This document shows, one piece after another, positions 34,197 to 42,804 of a stretch of 64,000 nt of DNA (its first letter is position 1; the number at the start of each line of letters is the position of its first letter). The notes below the pieces were generated by a model, which saw only the letters and a list, made by a program, of their open reading frames with translations, ran no database searches and had not been told where the DNA came from. Position numbers and translations under genes: made by a program. Source of the stretch: Mycobacterium gastri (GTDB lineage: Bacteria; Actinomycetota; Actinomycetes; Mycobacteriales; Mycobacteriaceae); assembly GCF_002102175.1 (NCBI RefSeq), contig NZ_LQOX01000082.1, positions 1 through 64,000 on the forward strand, written 5' to 3'.

Positions 34197-35557
34197 CCGC
34201 CCGGGTGTTGGCCCGCCGCCTGCTGGTCCTGGGCGCGGCCGTCATGCTGAGTGTGACCGGATGCGCATTCAACGGCCTCAACTCGCTGCCGCTGCCCGGT
34301 GCGGTCGGACGTGGCTCGGGTGCCGACATCTACCACGTCGAGATCGCCAATGTCGGCACCATGGAGTCGAATTCGCCGGTGATGGTCAACGACGTCGTCG
34401 TCGGCAGCATCGGCAGGATGAGGGTGACCGGCTGGCACGCCGACGTCGAGATCTCGGTGAAGCACGGTGTGGTGATACCCGCCAACGTGATTGCCCGCGT
34501 CGGTCAGACGAGTCTGCTGGGATCCATGCACCTGGAGCTCAATCCGCCGCAAGGACAGCAGGGCGAAGGCAAGTTACTACCGGCGGCCGAATGCGTCCGG
34601 CTGCACCTCGCCCAGCCGCCCTGCGCCACCGTCCCGCTGGACAAGTCGTCGACGTACCCGTCGACGGAACAGACGTTGTCGTCGCTGTCGGTCGTCATCA
34701 ACTCGGGCGGCTTCACCCAAATCGGCGATATCGTGCACAACTTCAACGCGGCCTTGTCCGGCCGGGCAGCCGATGTTCGCGACCTGATCGATCGCCTCGA
34801 CAGGTTCGTGGGAACGCTCGACCAACAGCGTGGCAACATCGTCGCGTCGATCCAGGCACTCAATCGGCTTGCCGGGACGTTCGCCAGCCAGCGCGACATC
34901 ATCACCCAGGCGCTCTACAAGGTGCCGCCCGCGCTGGACGTGCTGATCCGCGAGCGGCCGCGGATCACGGCCGCACTGGACAAGCTTCGGGTGTTCAGCG
35001 ACACCGCCACCAGGCTGGTCAACGATGCCGGCAGCGATCTGGTCACCAACCTGAAAAACCTTGAGCCGACCATCAGTGCGCTCGCCGATATCGGGCCGGA
35101 ACTCGACGCCGCCCTCGCCTACGCGCCGACGTACCCGTTCACCCAGAACCTCATCGACCGAGCCATCCGGGGTGACTTCGTCAACGGGTTTTTCGTCCTC
35201 GACCTGACCAACGCCCGGCTGCGCAAGGGGCTGTTGCTGGGCACCCACTGGGGACGGTTGGGCGCGGAGCTGGTACCGGCGCCGGGAGACCCCGAGTACC
35301 TGCAGTACCAGTACACGCCCGACCCGCGGAATCCGTCGGCTCCGGGACCGGTGGCGCCGCCGGTCGGTGCGCCGTTGACGCCGACGGCGGCGCCGGGGCC
35401 CGCAACCTTCGTACCGCTGCCGCTGCCGCCGCCGGGCGCGCCGCCGCCGGTGCTGCCGCCACCGCGCCCGCAGCTCGGACCCGCGACACCCGAGTTCGGT
35501 CCGCAGGTGCCGGGCACGCCGCCGACCGCGACCCAGCCACCGGATGGGGGCGCGTAG
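34193..35557 (+). CDS. mceE: Mce protein E, lipoprotein
   Basis: 454 residues with a lipoprotein signal (LLVLGAAVMLSVTGCAFNG; lipobox VTGC), as in LprK-type MceE proteins. MCE domain (IANVGTMESNSPVMVNDVVVGSI), helical domain (LDRFVGTLDQQRGNIVASIQAL) and a Pro/Gly-rich tail of about 95 residues. Start GTG at 34193 overlaps the mceD stop. MceF starts directly after its stop. Confidence 0.93.
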   Translation: MTARVLARRLLVLGAAVMLSVTGCAFNGLNSLPLPGAVGRGSGADIYHVEIANVGTMESNSPVMVNDVVVGSIGRMRVTGWHADVEISVKHGVVIPANVIARVGQTSLLGSMHLELNPPQGQQGEGKLLPAAECVRLHLAQPPCATVPLDKSSTYPSTEQTLSSLSVVINSGGFTQIGDIVHNFNAALSGRAADVRDLIDRLDRFVGTLDQQRGNIVASIQALNRLAGTFASQRDIITQALYKVPPALDVLIRERPRITAALDKLRVFSDTATRLVNDAGSDLVTNLKNLEPTISALADIGPELDAALAYAPTYPFTQNLIDRAIRGDFVNGFFVLDLTNARLRKGLLLGTHWGRLGAELVPAPGDPEYLQYQYTPDPRNPSAPGPVAPPVGAPLTPTAAPGPATFVPLPLPPPGAPPPVLPPPRPQLGPATPEFGPQVPGTPPTATQPPDGGA

Positions 35558-37261
35558 ATGCTGACCCGCTTCGTCCGTATCCAGCTGGCGATTTTCACGA
35601 TCGTGGGCATCGTCGGTGTTTTCGTGATGGTCTTGATGTACATCCAGGCGCCGACGCTGCTCGGCATCGGGCGGATAACGGTCACCCTCGAAGTGCCGGC
35701 GGCCGGTGGCCTCTACCGCTTCAGCAACGTGACCTACCGCGGGGTGCAGGTCGGCAAGGTGACCGCGGTGGGGCTGACGTCGCACTGCAGCGACCCCAAA
35801 CGCAGTCCGTGCACGAATGCGACGCTGTCGCTTGGTTCTTCACCGAAGATCCCGGCCGACCTGGAAGCCGATGTGCGCAGCATCTCGGCGGTCGGCGAAC
35901 AGTACGTGGATCTGCGGCCGCGCACCAGCTCGCCGCCCTATCTGCACAACGGATCGGTGATCCCGATGAGCCAGGCCACCATTCCGCAGCCGATCGGGCC
36001 CGTGCTCGATCAGACCAGTGCGTTGATCGACAGCATCCCCAAGGGCAAGCTCGTCGCGTTGCTTGACGAGGCATTCAAGGGATTCAACGGGGCGGGCTAC
36101 GATTTCGGATCGTTGTTCGACTCGGCGGCAAAGGTTTCCGGTGACCTCAACGGGGTCGCCGACCGGACCCGGACCCTCACCGAGGACACCGGGCCGGTTC
36201 TGGACTCGCAAGCGCAAACCACCGACGCGATCCGGTTGTGGGCGCGCAGCCTTGCCGGCGTCTCCGGTCAACTGGTGACCAACGACCCGCAGGTCCGCAC
36301 CCTGCTGGAGCAAGGACCCGGCGCACTTGACGAGGCGTCTCGACTGCTCGAGCAGATAAAGCCGACGCTGCCGGTGCTACTGGCCAACCTGACGACGGTC
36401 GGCCAGATCGCGGTGACCTACCACGCGTCACTCGAGCAGGTACTGGTGTTGCTGCCGCCGTTCGTTGCCGCGATTCAATCGTTCGTCGGCACCAAGAACC
36501 CGACGGGCTACGCCCAGGGCGACTTCGCGGCTCTGGTCGACGATCCGCCAGGCTGCACGGTCGGGTTCCTACCGCCGAGCCAATGGCGCTCGCCGGCCGA
36601 CACCACGACCATCGATACGCCGAACGGGCTGTACTGCAAGCTGCCGCAGGACTCGCCGATCTCGGTTCGCGGTGCCCGAAACTACCCGTGCATCGAGCAC
36701 CCGGGCAAGCGCGCGCCGACGGTCGAAATCTGTGACAGCGACCGGCCTTTCGAGCCACTGGCGATGCGCCAGCACGTCTTCGGCACCTACCCGCTGGATC
36801 CGAACCTGCTCGCGCAGGGCATCCCGCCCGATGACCGGGTCAACTTCTACCGGGACCGGATCTTCGGACCGGTGGAGGGCACCCCGCTGCCACCGGGATC
36901 GCCCGGGCCGCGGGGAACGCCGCCGGGACCGCCGAACTCGCCGGTGCCGCTCGGGCAACCGCCGATACCGCCGGGATCGTCGGTACCGCCGCCGGCCAGC
37001 TTGCAACCGCCGGTGCCGGTGGACCTTACGCCCGTCGCACCGATGGACGTTCCGGACGGCGGGCCCCCGGCCCCGGTCGGCGGGCCGCAAGCCGCACCAA
37101 GTGCCTTCGGCCGCAGCGGTTCTCGAGTGAGCCCGGGTTTGGCCGTGGCGCAGTACGACCCCCGCACCGGTCGCTACGTCGGGCCCGATGGTCAGTTGTA
37201 TCGGCACTCAGATCTGGTCAACGCACCCAAAACCTGGAAGGACATGCTCTTGGCGGCGTGA
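35558..37261 (+). CDS. mceF: Mce protein F
   Basis: 567 residues, the longest Mce here. Anchor RIQLAIFTIVGIVGVFVMVLMYI, MCE domain (YRFSNVTYRGVQVGKVTAVG), helical domain, then a Cys-containing region (DDPPGCTVGFLPPSQW, NGLYCKLPQ) and a Pro-rich tail that ends GRYVGPDGQLYRHSDLV, a common terminus of this subunit. It starts on the base after mceE's stop and closes the operon; a convergent gene ends 15 bases further on. Confidence 0.92.
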   Translation: MLTRFVRIQLAIFTIVGIVGVFVMVLMYIQAPTLLGIGRITVTLEVPAAGGLYRFSNVTYRGVQVGKVTAVGLTSHCSDPKRSPCTNATLSLGSSPKIPADLEADVRSISAVGEQYVDLRPRTSSPPYLHNGSVIPMSQATIPQPIGPVLDQTSALIDSIPKGKLVALLDEAFKGFNGAGYDFGSLFDSAAKVSGDLNGVADRTRTLTEDTGPVLDSQAQTTDAIRLWARSLAGVSGQLVTNDPQVRTLLEQGPGALDEASRLLEQIKPTLPVLLANLTTVGQIAVTYHASLEQVLVLLPPFVAAIQSFVGTKNPTGYAQGDFAALVDDPPGCTVGFLPPSQWRSPADTTTIDTPNGLYCKLPQDSPISVRGARNYPCIEHPGKRAPTVEICDSDRPFEPLAMRQHVFGTYPLDPNLLAQGIPPDDRVNFYRDRIFGPVEGTPLPPGSPGPRGTPPGPPNSPVPLGQPPIPPGSSVPPPASLQPPVPVDLTPVAPMDVPDGGPPAPVGGPQAAPSAFGRSGSRVSPGLAVAQYDPRTGRYVGPDGQLYRHSDLVNAPKTWKDMLLAA

Positions 37262-37275
37262 TTCGGGCGTCCCGG

Positions 37276-37794
37276 TCAGATCTTGTCGAGCCGGAACGGC
37301 ATCAGCACGACGAGCCACTTGTTGGTTCCGCATGCGCCGCTGGGCCCGACGGTCTGGTCCTTGCCGGCATATGTCGACGAGCCGGACTGGACGGTGCCGT
37401 CCGGCCCTGCCGGATAGAAGGTGAACGTTTGTACCCCGGTGAACGAGGTGCCGTCGGGGCACGTTTCCCAGTTCGGCACCTCGTGCTTGACGGTCCACAT
37501 CACCCCGTCGTGCAGGTAAAGCGGTGCGCTCCAACCCTGGTCGCTGGTGACGTGGCCGGTGCAGTCCTGGGCGGTGGTACAGCTGGACGACACAGTCCAC
37601 GTGCTACTGATGGTGGGTTCGTCATGAAAAGATTGATTCGTCTTGGCCCATTCACCGACGGATGTGGCGCGGTAGGTTCCGTTGATGGCGAGACCGTCGG
37701 TGGAGGCCCGGGCCGGCGGTGCTGTGCTCGAGCCGCCAATCACCGTGGCAGCCACCAGTATTGCGCTTGCGACAGTGCCCATTGACCGCATCAC
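37276..37794 (-). CDS. Exported protein of unknown function
   Basis: 172 residues. N-terminal signal peptide (MGTVASAILVAATVIGGSSTAPPARAS) with a likely cleavage after ARA. The mature part has six Cys, four of them in the pattern SSC-TTAQDC and ETC/GAC that suggests disulfides, and aromatic-rich beta strands (STWTVSS, VMWTVKHEVPNW, TFTFYPAGPDG). Similar small exported proteins accompany several mycobacterial loci, but I cannot name a function. It converges on mceF and may share its context only by position. Confidence 0.75.
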   Translation of the reverse strand: MMRSMGTVASAILVAATVIGGSSTAPPARASTDGLAINGTYRATSVGEWAKTNQSFHDEPTISSTWTVSSSCTTAQDCTGHVTSDQGWSAPLYLHDGVMWTVKHEVPNWETCPDGTSFTGVQTFTFYPAGPDGTVQSGSSTYAGKDQTVGPSGACGTNKWLVVLMPFRLDKI

Positions 37795-37886
37795 GTGCTC
37801 CTCGACGCGCTAGCGCCACTTCCCCTTGAGACAGTAACACCGGCGCCGCCGAGTGGGCGAGGGCTTTACCGCGAAGCGCTCGGCCT

Positions 37887-38438
37887 TCACAGCGAGTCGA
37901 GCTTGGCGATGAGCCAGGATCCGTTGACCTTCGTCAGCGCTACCCGAACGCTACTGGTGGTTTTCACCGGGTCGGGTTTGTCCCTGCTGGTGGTCTTCAG
38001 ACTGATAAACACAAGTACGACAGCTGAATCCGGATGCAACTCCGCCGCGGCGGCTCGAATGACGCGGGCGTTGGTGGTGATTTGGCCCCGCTGGGCCGCC
38101 GGCGCCACGATCTGCTCGGTGAAGCGTTCGTAGTAGGTCTGATAGTCGCCGGTGAGCCGCGATCTCGCGTTGTCGAAATCCCGGCTCAGGCTGTCGGGCG
38201 AGTATGACAGGAGTGCCACCGTGCCCTCGGAAGCCGCTCTGATCGCGTCGCGTGCCGCCGCGTCGTCGGTCTGCTGATCCGGGCGGTAGCCGAAGTAGAA
38301 GAATCCGGCGGCGAAGCCCGTCGTGGCAATGACCAACAGCCCTAACAGAATTGGACGCCACCACATTAGGAATCGGCGGATCCGGCGGCCTGCCACCCTG
38401 AATCGGCGGCGCGGCGGTCGACCCTCGTCGAGGGTCAC
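37887..38438 (-). CDS. Mce-associated membrane protein (short type)
   Basis: 183 residues: basic N-terminus, one transmembrane segment (PILLGLLVIATTGFAAGFFYF), then an extracytoplasmic domain with SYSPDSLSRDFDNARSRLTGDY and FTEQIVAPAAQ, the typical Mam signature. Mam proteins stabilise Mce complexes. It overlaps the long Mam gene by four bases. A close paralogue lies at 54168-54767. Both Mam genes here are on the opposite strand to the mce operon, so they are transcribed separately. Confidence 0.87.
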   Translation of the reverse strand: MTLDEGRPPRRRFRVAGRRIRRFLMWWRPILLGLLVIATTGFAAGFFYFGYRPDQQTDDAAARDAIRAASEGTVALLSYSPDSLSRDFDNARSRLTGDYQTYYERFTEQIVAPAAQRGQITTNARVIRAAAAELHPDSAVVLVFISLKTTSRDKPDPVKTTSSVRVALTKVNGSWLIAKLDSL

Positions 38439-39196
38439 GGCAGCGCCTCGACCTTCGCCACTTTGAGCTGTCCGCCGTCTCGTTGCACCGTCATGACGAT
38501 GCGCCAGGACCGCGGCGGCAGTTTGGTCTGGTCGGGATTGGCCTCGGGATTGGCGACCTCGGCTTTGGCCGCCACCAGGACTACCGCGGAATCGTCGGTC
38601 ATCGACTGGACGGCGACGCCTTGGACGGTCACCTTGGTGCTGACCCTGGATTGCTCGACCGACTGGACCAGGTCGTCGGCAGCGATCAGCATCCCGCCTT
38701 TGAACGCGCCGGTGGTGCTGTCAATGATGCGTTGTACATCCTGTCTGGCCTTGGTGGCGTCGATCGACATCAGGATGATGGCGCCCTGCCGCGCCGCGGC
38801 CGCGAACTCGGCGGCACGCTGCTGTTGGTGCACGACATTGCGGTGGTGCCATAGCAGATAGCCGCTCGCGCCCAGTGACCCGCAGCTGATGACCGCCGCG
38901 GCTATTGCGGCCAGGCCCTTGCGTGCCGGACGCCGAAGCCGCCGCGGCCGCACGCGGAATCGGCGCCGTGCCTTAGCGACTGCGTCGTCGACGGTTGCGT
39001 CCCCAGCCTCGGTGCCAGCCGTTGGCTGCCGGTCGCCGGCTATCGCGTCGGCCTTTTCGCTCAGGCGTGTCGCGCGTTCCCGGGCCGCGAGGGCCCTCGC
39101 TTCGGCCAGGGCCACGGCTTCTGCTGGCTGGGTTGGCGATTCGCCGTCGCGACCGTCGGTTTCGAGGGCCTCAGGTAGCCGGTCACGCGACGGCAT
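38435..39196 (-). CDS. Mce-associated membrane protein (long type, coiled coil)
   Basis: 253 residues from ATG at 39196, five bases after AGGAGG; a GTG at 39202 abuts the ribosome site and is less likely. The first about 100 residues are charged and Ala-rich and can form a coiled coil (ALAEARALAARERATRL). One transmembrane segment follows (GLAAIAAAVISCGSLGASGYLLW), then an NTF2-like extracytoplasmic domain ([21 protein letters not shown]). Paralogue of 53287-54171. Confidence 0.85.
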   Translation of the reverse strand: MPSRDRLPEALETDGRDGESPTQPAEAVALAEARALAARERATRLSEKADAIAGDRQPTAGTEAGDATVDDAVAKARRRFRVRPRRLRRPARKGLAAIAAAVISCGSLGASGYLLWHHRNVVHQQQRAAEFAAAARQGAIILMSIDATKARQDVQRIIDSTTGAFKGGMLIAADDLVQSVEQSRVSTKVTVQGVAVQSMTDDSAVVLVAAKAEVANPEANPDQTKLPPRSWRIVMTVQRDGGQLKVAKVEALP

Positions 39197-39335
39197 CGTC
39201 ACCTCCTGACCACGTGCTGAGGGAGAGCAACATTATCTATCACCGATCACAAGGTCCTGGCCCCGCCCCGAATGGGTTGATTTCTGTCTTCTCCGAGCAG
39301 GAGAGTTTTCTTCTCAATTGTGCAAGAGTAATAGC

Positions 39336-39740
39336 GTGCGCTTACTCGTGGCAGCGATTGCCGCGTTGCTCGGCATGACGGTATGGACGGCACCACCCGC
39401 CGACGCGGGTCCGACGGTTTGCGACTATCCGGCCTGCACGCCCGGAATCACCCCGAATGTCGTCCTCGGGGCACCTTGCGACAACACCACCTACTACGTC
39501 TTCGGAACCGCCGACTACTACGTCTCGTTCGCCACCGAGCCGGGACGGCTGATGTTCTGCGGTTCGCCGCGCAGATATGAACCCAGATGGTTCCGATCAC
39601 CCCCGATGGCCGGGATCAAGGACGAGAACTCCGACTGCACCCGATATCCGGAGTACTACGTCGCGCAGGCGCCCGACGGCCTGTTCCTGGTGTGCGTGGC
39701 GCAGAACGGTCACGCCAGATGGGTGCGGGGCGACACCTAG
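39336..39740 (+). CDS. Small exported Cys-containing protein
   Basis: 134 residues from a GTG at 39336 (VRLLVAAIAALLGMTVWTAPPADAG), giving a clean signal peptide; an upstream TTG would add six polar residues. The mature part has Cys pairs (VCDYPAC, APCDNTTYYVFG, MFCG, SDCTRYPEYY, LVCVAQ) implying disulfides and many Tyr. Function unknown. It is divergent from the long Mam gene with 139 bases between and ends six bases before the convergent TetR gene. Confidence 0.7.
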   Translation: MRLLVAAIAALLGMTVWTAPPADAGPTVCDYPACTPGITPNVVLGAPCDNTTYYVFGTADYYVSFATEPGRLMFCGSPRRYEPRWFRSPPMAGIKDENSDCTRYPEYYVAQAPDGLFLVCVAQNGHARWVRGDT

Positions 39741-39746
39741 CCAGAG

Positions 39747-40325
39747 TTATTCGGCGCCGATGAGCCGACTTGTGATGCGGCGCAATTGCGAACGCAGTGA
39801 CTCGTCGTCGATATCCGCGACCAAGGGGTGCATCACGCCGACGGCTATCGCGCCCGACAGCATCGCCGCCGACACGCGCGCGTCCTCGGCGGCGTCGTCG
39901 ACCAGCACTCCGTAGAGCCGCGCAATGAATTGCTGAAACGGTTGGTGTTCGGCCAGCAGCCGGACGATGACCGGATCGAACTGCAGCGTGCTGGCCGCGC
40001 CCCGGCGTTCGACCGCCACGTCGATCACCCGATCCAGCAGCAGCTCACGCGCTCGCGGCTGGTGAGCCTGGGTTTCGGCGGCCTCCAGTGCCTCTTCCAG
40101 ACCGCCGAGCTCACGTTCGGTGAGGGCGATGACGATCTGCTCTTTGGTTTTGAACTGGTGGTACACCGCTGCCTTGGTAACGCCGATGGCGTCGGCGATC
40201 ATCTGCAGCGACGTGCCGCCGACGCCGTGCTCGGCGATCAGCTGCAGTGCCGCATCCAGAATGCGGGTCTGCGCTGAGCTGCGAGTGATGAAGCGGAACT
40301 GGCCGGGCGGCGGCGTGGACACCAC
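39747..40325 (-). CDS. TetR-family transcriptional regulator
   Basis: 192 residues from GTG. N-terminal helix-turn-helix SLQMIADAIGVTKAAVYHQFKTKEQIV, the standard TetR DNA-binding domain; the C-terminal ligand domain is not assignable. Divergent from a four-gene membrane operon. A perfect 20-base palindrome and a weaker copy lie between the two start codons, so it most likely represses itself and that operon. Confidence 0.9.
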   Translation of the reverse strand: MVSTPPPGQFRFITRSSAQTRILDAALQLIAEHGVGGTSLQMIADAIGVTKAAVYHQFKTKEQIVIALTERELGGLEEALEAAETQAHQPRARELLLDRVIDVAVERRGAASTLQFDPVIVRLLAEHQPFQQFIARLYGVLVDDAAEDARVSAAMLSGAIAVGVMHPLVADIDDESLRSQLRRITSRLIGAE

Positions 40326-40357
40326 ATCGAGAGCCTAGCCGACCGACTATTGACGAC

Positions 40358-40377
40358 AGCTAGCCGATCGGCTAGCT
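40358..40377. promoter_or_regulatory. Perfect 20-base palindrome AGCTAGCCGATCGGCTAGCT
   Basis: Lies 32 bases upstream of the TetR start and 59 bases upstream of the membrane-protein start. A related imperfect copy (TAGCCGACCGACTA) is at about 40336-40349. Position and symmetry fit the operator of the adjacent TetR. Confidence 0.75.
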
Positions 40378-40436
40378 TCGCTGAGAAGCCGCACCCCGCG
40401 ATCGCCCAACGACCCGCGGACCGGAAGGAGTCACCG

Positions 40437-41186
40437 ATGTCCGGCATCGGCGAGCACCGAACGCCCCCGCCATCGGTGTCACGGCGCACCGATGGCGAGC
40501 TGATCCTGTTGTGGACGTTGCCCGTCGTGGCGATCATCTGGGTCTCGGCGTTCCTGTTGTTTCCCGGCTTTACGCCACCGATGTCGCCCAGAATGCCGGC
40601 CGAGCGGGTGGCCGCCTTCTATCGGGAAAACCAGTCCGGAGTCCGCTACAGCATGATCCTGTTCAACTGGTTCTGCGTGGGCCTGATCCCGGTCCTGATC
40701 CTGCTGGTGATGCAGATTCGCCGGATGGCTCACCGCACACCGATCTTTTCCTACTGCATGCTCGGGTGCGTGGCCGGCGGTCCCACCCTTTTTCTCATCG
40801 CCAACGTCTGCTGGCTGCTGGCCGCCTTCCGCCCGGAACGCAACCCGGAGCTGACGCAGATGTTCAACGATCTGGCCTGGCTCACCTTCACCACTCAGGT
40901 GCCCTTCCTCATCGGGCAGAGCGTGATTCTGGCCCTGGCGATCTACTTCGACGATCCGTCGCATCCGGTGTTCAGCCGGTGGGTGGCCCATTTCAATCTG
41001 CTCATCGCCGCGGTGCTGGCGCCGGCGGCGTTCGCCGGCCTGACCCTGTCCGGCCCCCTGGCGTGGGACGGAGCGTTGTCGTTCTGGCTCAAGAACATCG
41101 CCATCGCGGTGTGGATCGTGGTGTCGGCCGTCGTCCTCGGCCGGGCGGTTTACCGAGAGCGCGCCGACGAATCGGCCGGCGCATGA
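40437..41186 (+). CDS. Polytopic membrane protein, first of two paralogues
   Basis: 249 residues from ATG at 40437 (AAGGAG six bases upstream). Six to seven hydrophobic segments, e.g. LWTLPVVAIIWVSAFLLF and IAIAVWIVVSAVVLG. Between segments the motif RPERNPELTQMFNDLAW recurs in the next gene as RPDRDPELLGWLYDFGF, showing that the two are paralogues. No cofactor motif I can name. Overlaps the next gene by four bases; expression presumably controlled by the divergent TetR. Confidence 0.75.
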   Translation: MSGIGEHRTPPPSVSRRTDGELILLWTLPVVAIIWVSAFLLFPGFTPPMSPRMPAERVAAFYRENQSGVRYSMILFNWFCVGLIPVLILLVMQIRRMAHRTPIFSYCMLGCVAGGPTLFLIANVCWLLAAFRPERNPELTQMFNDLAWLTFTTQVPFLIGQSVILALAIYFDDPSHPVFSRWVAHFNLLIAAVLAPAAFAGLTLSGPLAWDGALSFWLKNIAIAVWIVVSAVVLGRAVYRERADESAGA

Positions 41187-41929
41187 GCGCAGTGGTGACA
41201 AACCCCAAGCGCGAGTTGTGGCTGGCCTGGTGGACGCTCGTCGCCTTCTACAACTTGTTCGCGCTGGTGTTCTTCGTGCTGACCCGCACCCAGCCCCCGC
41301 CAGACCCCTCGTGGGACACACCGAGAATCGTTCGGTGGTTCCAGGACAACCACTTTGGGATACTCATCGGCTTTGCCATCATGTTCGTCATCACCGGCAT
41401 GACGACGATGAGCAACGCGCTCATCGCCTATTCCATGCGCCGCATGACGGTCAGCCCCGCATTCGCGTATTCGTACCTGGTGTTGTACTCGCTCAGCGCG
41501 ATTCCGGGGATGTTGCTGATGTGCATCGTGCTCACCGCCGGGGCGATGCGTCCCGACCGCGATCCCGAGCTGCTCGGTTGGCTCTACGACTTCGGCTTCC
41601 TGTCGTTCATCGGGACCATGGGGGTGTTCCTGATCGGCTCGCTGGTATGGATGCTCGCCATCCTGATCGACAGGAACCAGGTTTTCCCAAAGTGGTTCGG
41701 CTACCTCAACCTCTGCAACGCGCTCACCGAGATCGTGGTCTCACCGGCCTGGATCTTCCGTCGCGGTGTCTTGGCCTGGAACGGGCAGATCGCCTGGTGG
41801 CTCGACATGGTCGTATTCGGCATCTACACAGGGGTTTTCATCGTCTTGCTGCGGCGGATGATCCAGCGTGAGGACTTCGGTGCCGGCCCGCTGCCCGAGC
41901 TTGCGCCCGGGAAGGTGGCCGCGCTATGA
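41183..41929 (+). CDS. Polytopic membrane protein, second paralogue
   Basis: 248 residues with six to seven transmembrane segments (LVAFYNLFALVFFVLT, LIGFAIMFVITGMTTMSNALI, IGTMGVFLIGSLVWMLAILI). Shares FxxW-gy-NL and PxRDPEL motifs with its upstream neighbour. Overlaps it and the downstream oxidase-subunit gene (ATGA both times), so the set is one translationally coupled operon. The pair may form a heterodimeric membrane complex with the subunit III/IV-like products. Confidence 0.75.
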   Translation: MSAVVTNPKRELWLAWWTLVAFYNLFALVFFVLTRTQPPPDPSWDTPRIVRWFQDNHFGILIGFAIMFVITGMTTMSNALIAYSMRRMTVSPAFAYSYLVLYSLSAIPGMLLMCIVLTAGAMRPDRDPELLGWLYDFGFLSFIGTMGVFLIGSLVWMLAILIDRNQVFPKWFGYLNLCNALTEIVVSPAWIFRRGVLAWNGQIAWWLDMVVFGIYTGVFIVLLRRMIQREDFGAGPLPELAPGKVAAL

Positions 41930-42516
41930 CCGCCGATGCGAACAAGCCGCCCAGGTTCGTCCCCGGCCAACCGGACATGTGGGCCTTCGTGCTGTTCGAA
42001 ACGCTGGTTTTCGCTGCATATTTCAGCTTCTACCTGTTCTACCGAACGCAGAGCCCCGAGCTCTTCCTGCGGGCCCAGGCGCAGCTGGATCTGCGTATCG
42101 GGGTGTTCAACACGCTTGTTCTGCTGCTGAGTTCCTGGTCGATGGCACGATGTGTCCAGTCGGCCCGCGCCCACGCACACCGGGCAGCGCTCAGCGACGC
42201 CTTTCTCGCCGCGTTCTTTGGTCTGCTGTTCCTTGTCGCCAAGGTATTGGAGTGGGCCAAGCAGATCCGGATGGGCAATTCCTTTGCCGCTAACGACTTC
42301 TTCACTTATTACTTCTTTCTCACCGGTATCCACTTCGTGCACCTGTTGATCGGATTCGTCGTCATCGGAGTCGTCGTGTATCAGCTGTGGGGTCCGGCAC
42401 GAACATGTCAGGGGTCTCGGGGATCTCAGCAGCTGGTCGAGACCTGCGCTACCTACTGGCACACCGTTGACTTCCTCTGGGTGCTGATCTTCGCACTGCT
42501 GTACGTGGTGAGGTGA
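41926..42516 (+). CDS. Heme-copper oxidase subunit III-like protein (CtaE/NorE type)
   Basis: 196 residues, five transmembrane segments. PDMWAFVLFETLVFAAYFSFYLF, the EWAKQI loop and the end THFVHLLIG-like TGIHFVHLLIGFVVIG and TYWHTVDFLWVLIFALLY are those of cytochrome oxidase subunit III. No subunit I or II gene is nearby, so it is not part of a standard oxidase operon; NorE-like orphan versions occur with other membrane systems. Coupled to the two paralogous membrane proteins upstream. Confidence 0.85.
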   Translation: MTADANKPPRFVPGQPDMWAFVLFETLVFAAYFSFYLFYRTQSPELFLRAQAQLDLRIGVFNTLVLLLSSWSMARCVQSARAHAHRAALSDAFLAAFFGLLFLVAKVLEWAKQIRMGNSFAANDFFTYYFFLTGIHFVHLLIGFVVIGVVVYQLWGPARTCQGSRGSQQLVETCATYWHTVDFLWVLIFALLYVVR

Positions 42517-42522
42517 TCCGAA

Positions 42523-42804
42523 ATCAGACTCAACAAGCGGCTTTTGGTCGTCTGGGTGGCGCTGGCGTCATTGACGCTGTCGTACCTCTGGCTTGATTAC
42601 TCTGTCGACGGATCTCCGAAGGCCAGCGCCGTCGTCACGTCTAGCGTGATCGTGATCGCACTCATCAAGGTGCGCATCATTTTTCGCGAGTTCATGGAAG
42701 TCAGGCAGTCTCCCGCCGTGCTGCGCCGCCTGACGGACGCATGCGTGCTGGTTGTCGGCGCTACGTTGCTCGGCAGCTATCTGGTCGGCATTACGCTCCA
42801 CTAG
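42523..42804 (+). CDS. Cytochrome c oxidase subunit IV-like small membrane protein
   Basis: The frame codes NKRLLVVWVALASLTLSYLW, DGSPKASAVVTSSVIVIALIKVRIIFREFMEVR and ends LVGITLH: three transmembrane segments of the prokaryotic COX4/NorF-like family. The position where the family starts (six bases after GAGGTGA) holds ATC, not ATG; the first conventional start would be TTG at 42544, which removes seven residues. Either ATC is used, TTG is used, or the start has been lost by one base change. It follows the subunit III-like gene by seven bases. Confidence 0.65.
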   Translation: MRLNKRLLVVWVALASLTLSYLWLDYSVDGSPKASAVVTSSVIVIALIKVRIIFREFMEVRQSPAVLRRLTDACVLVVGATLLGSYLVGITLH

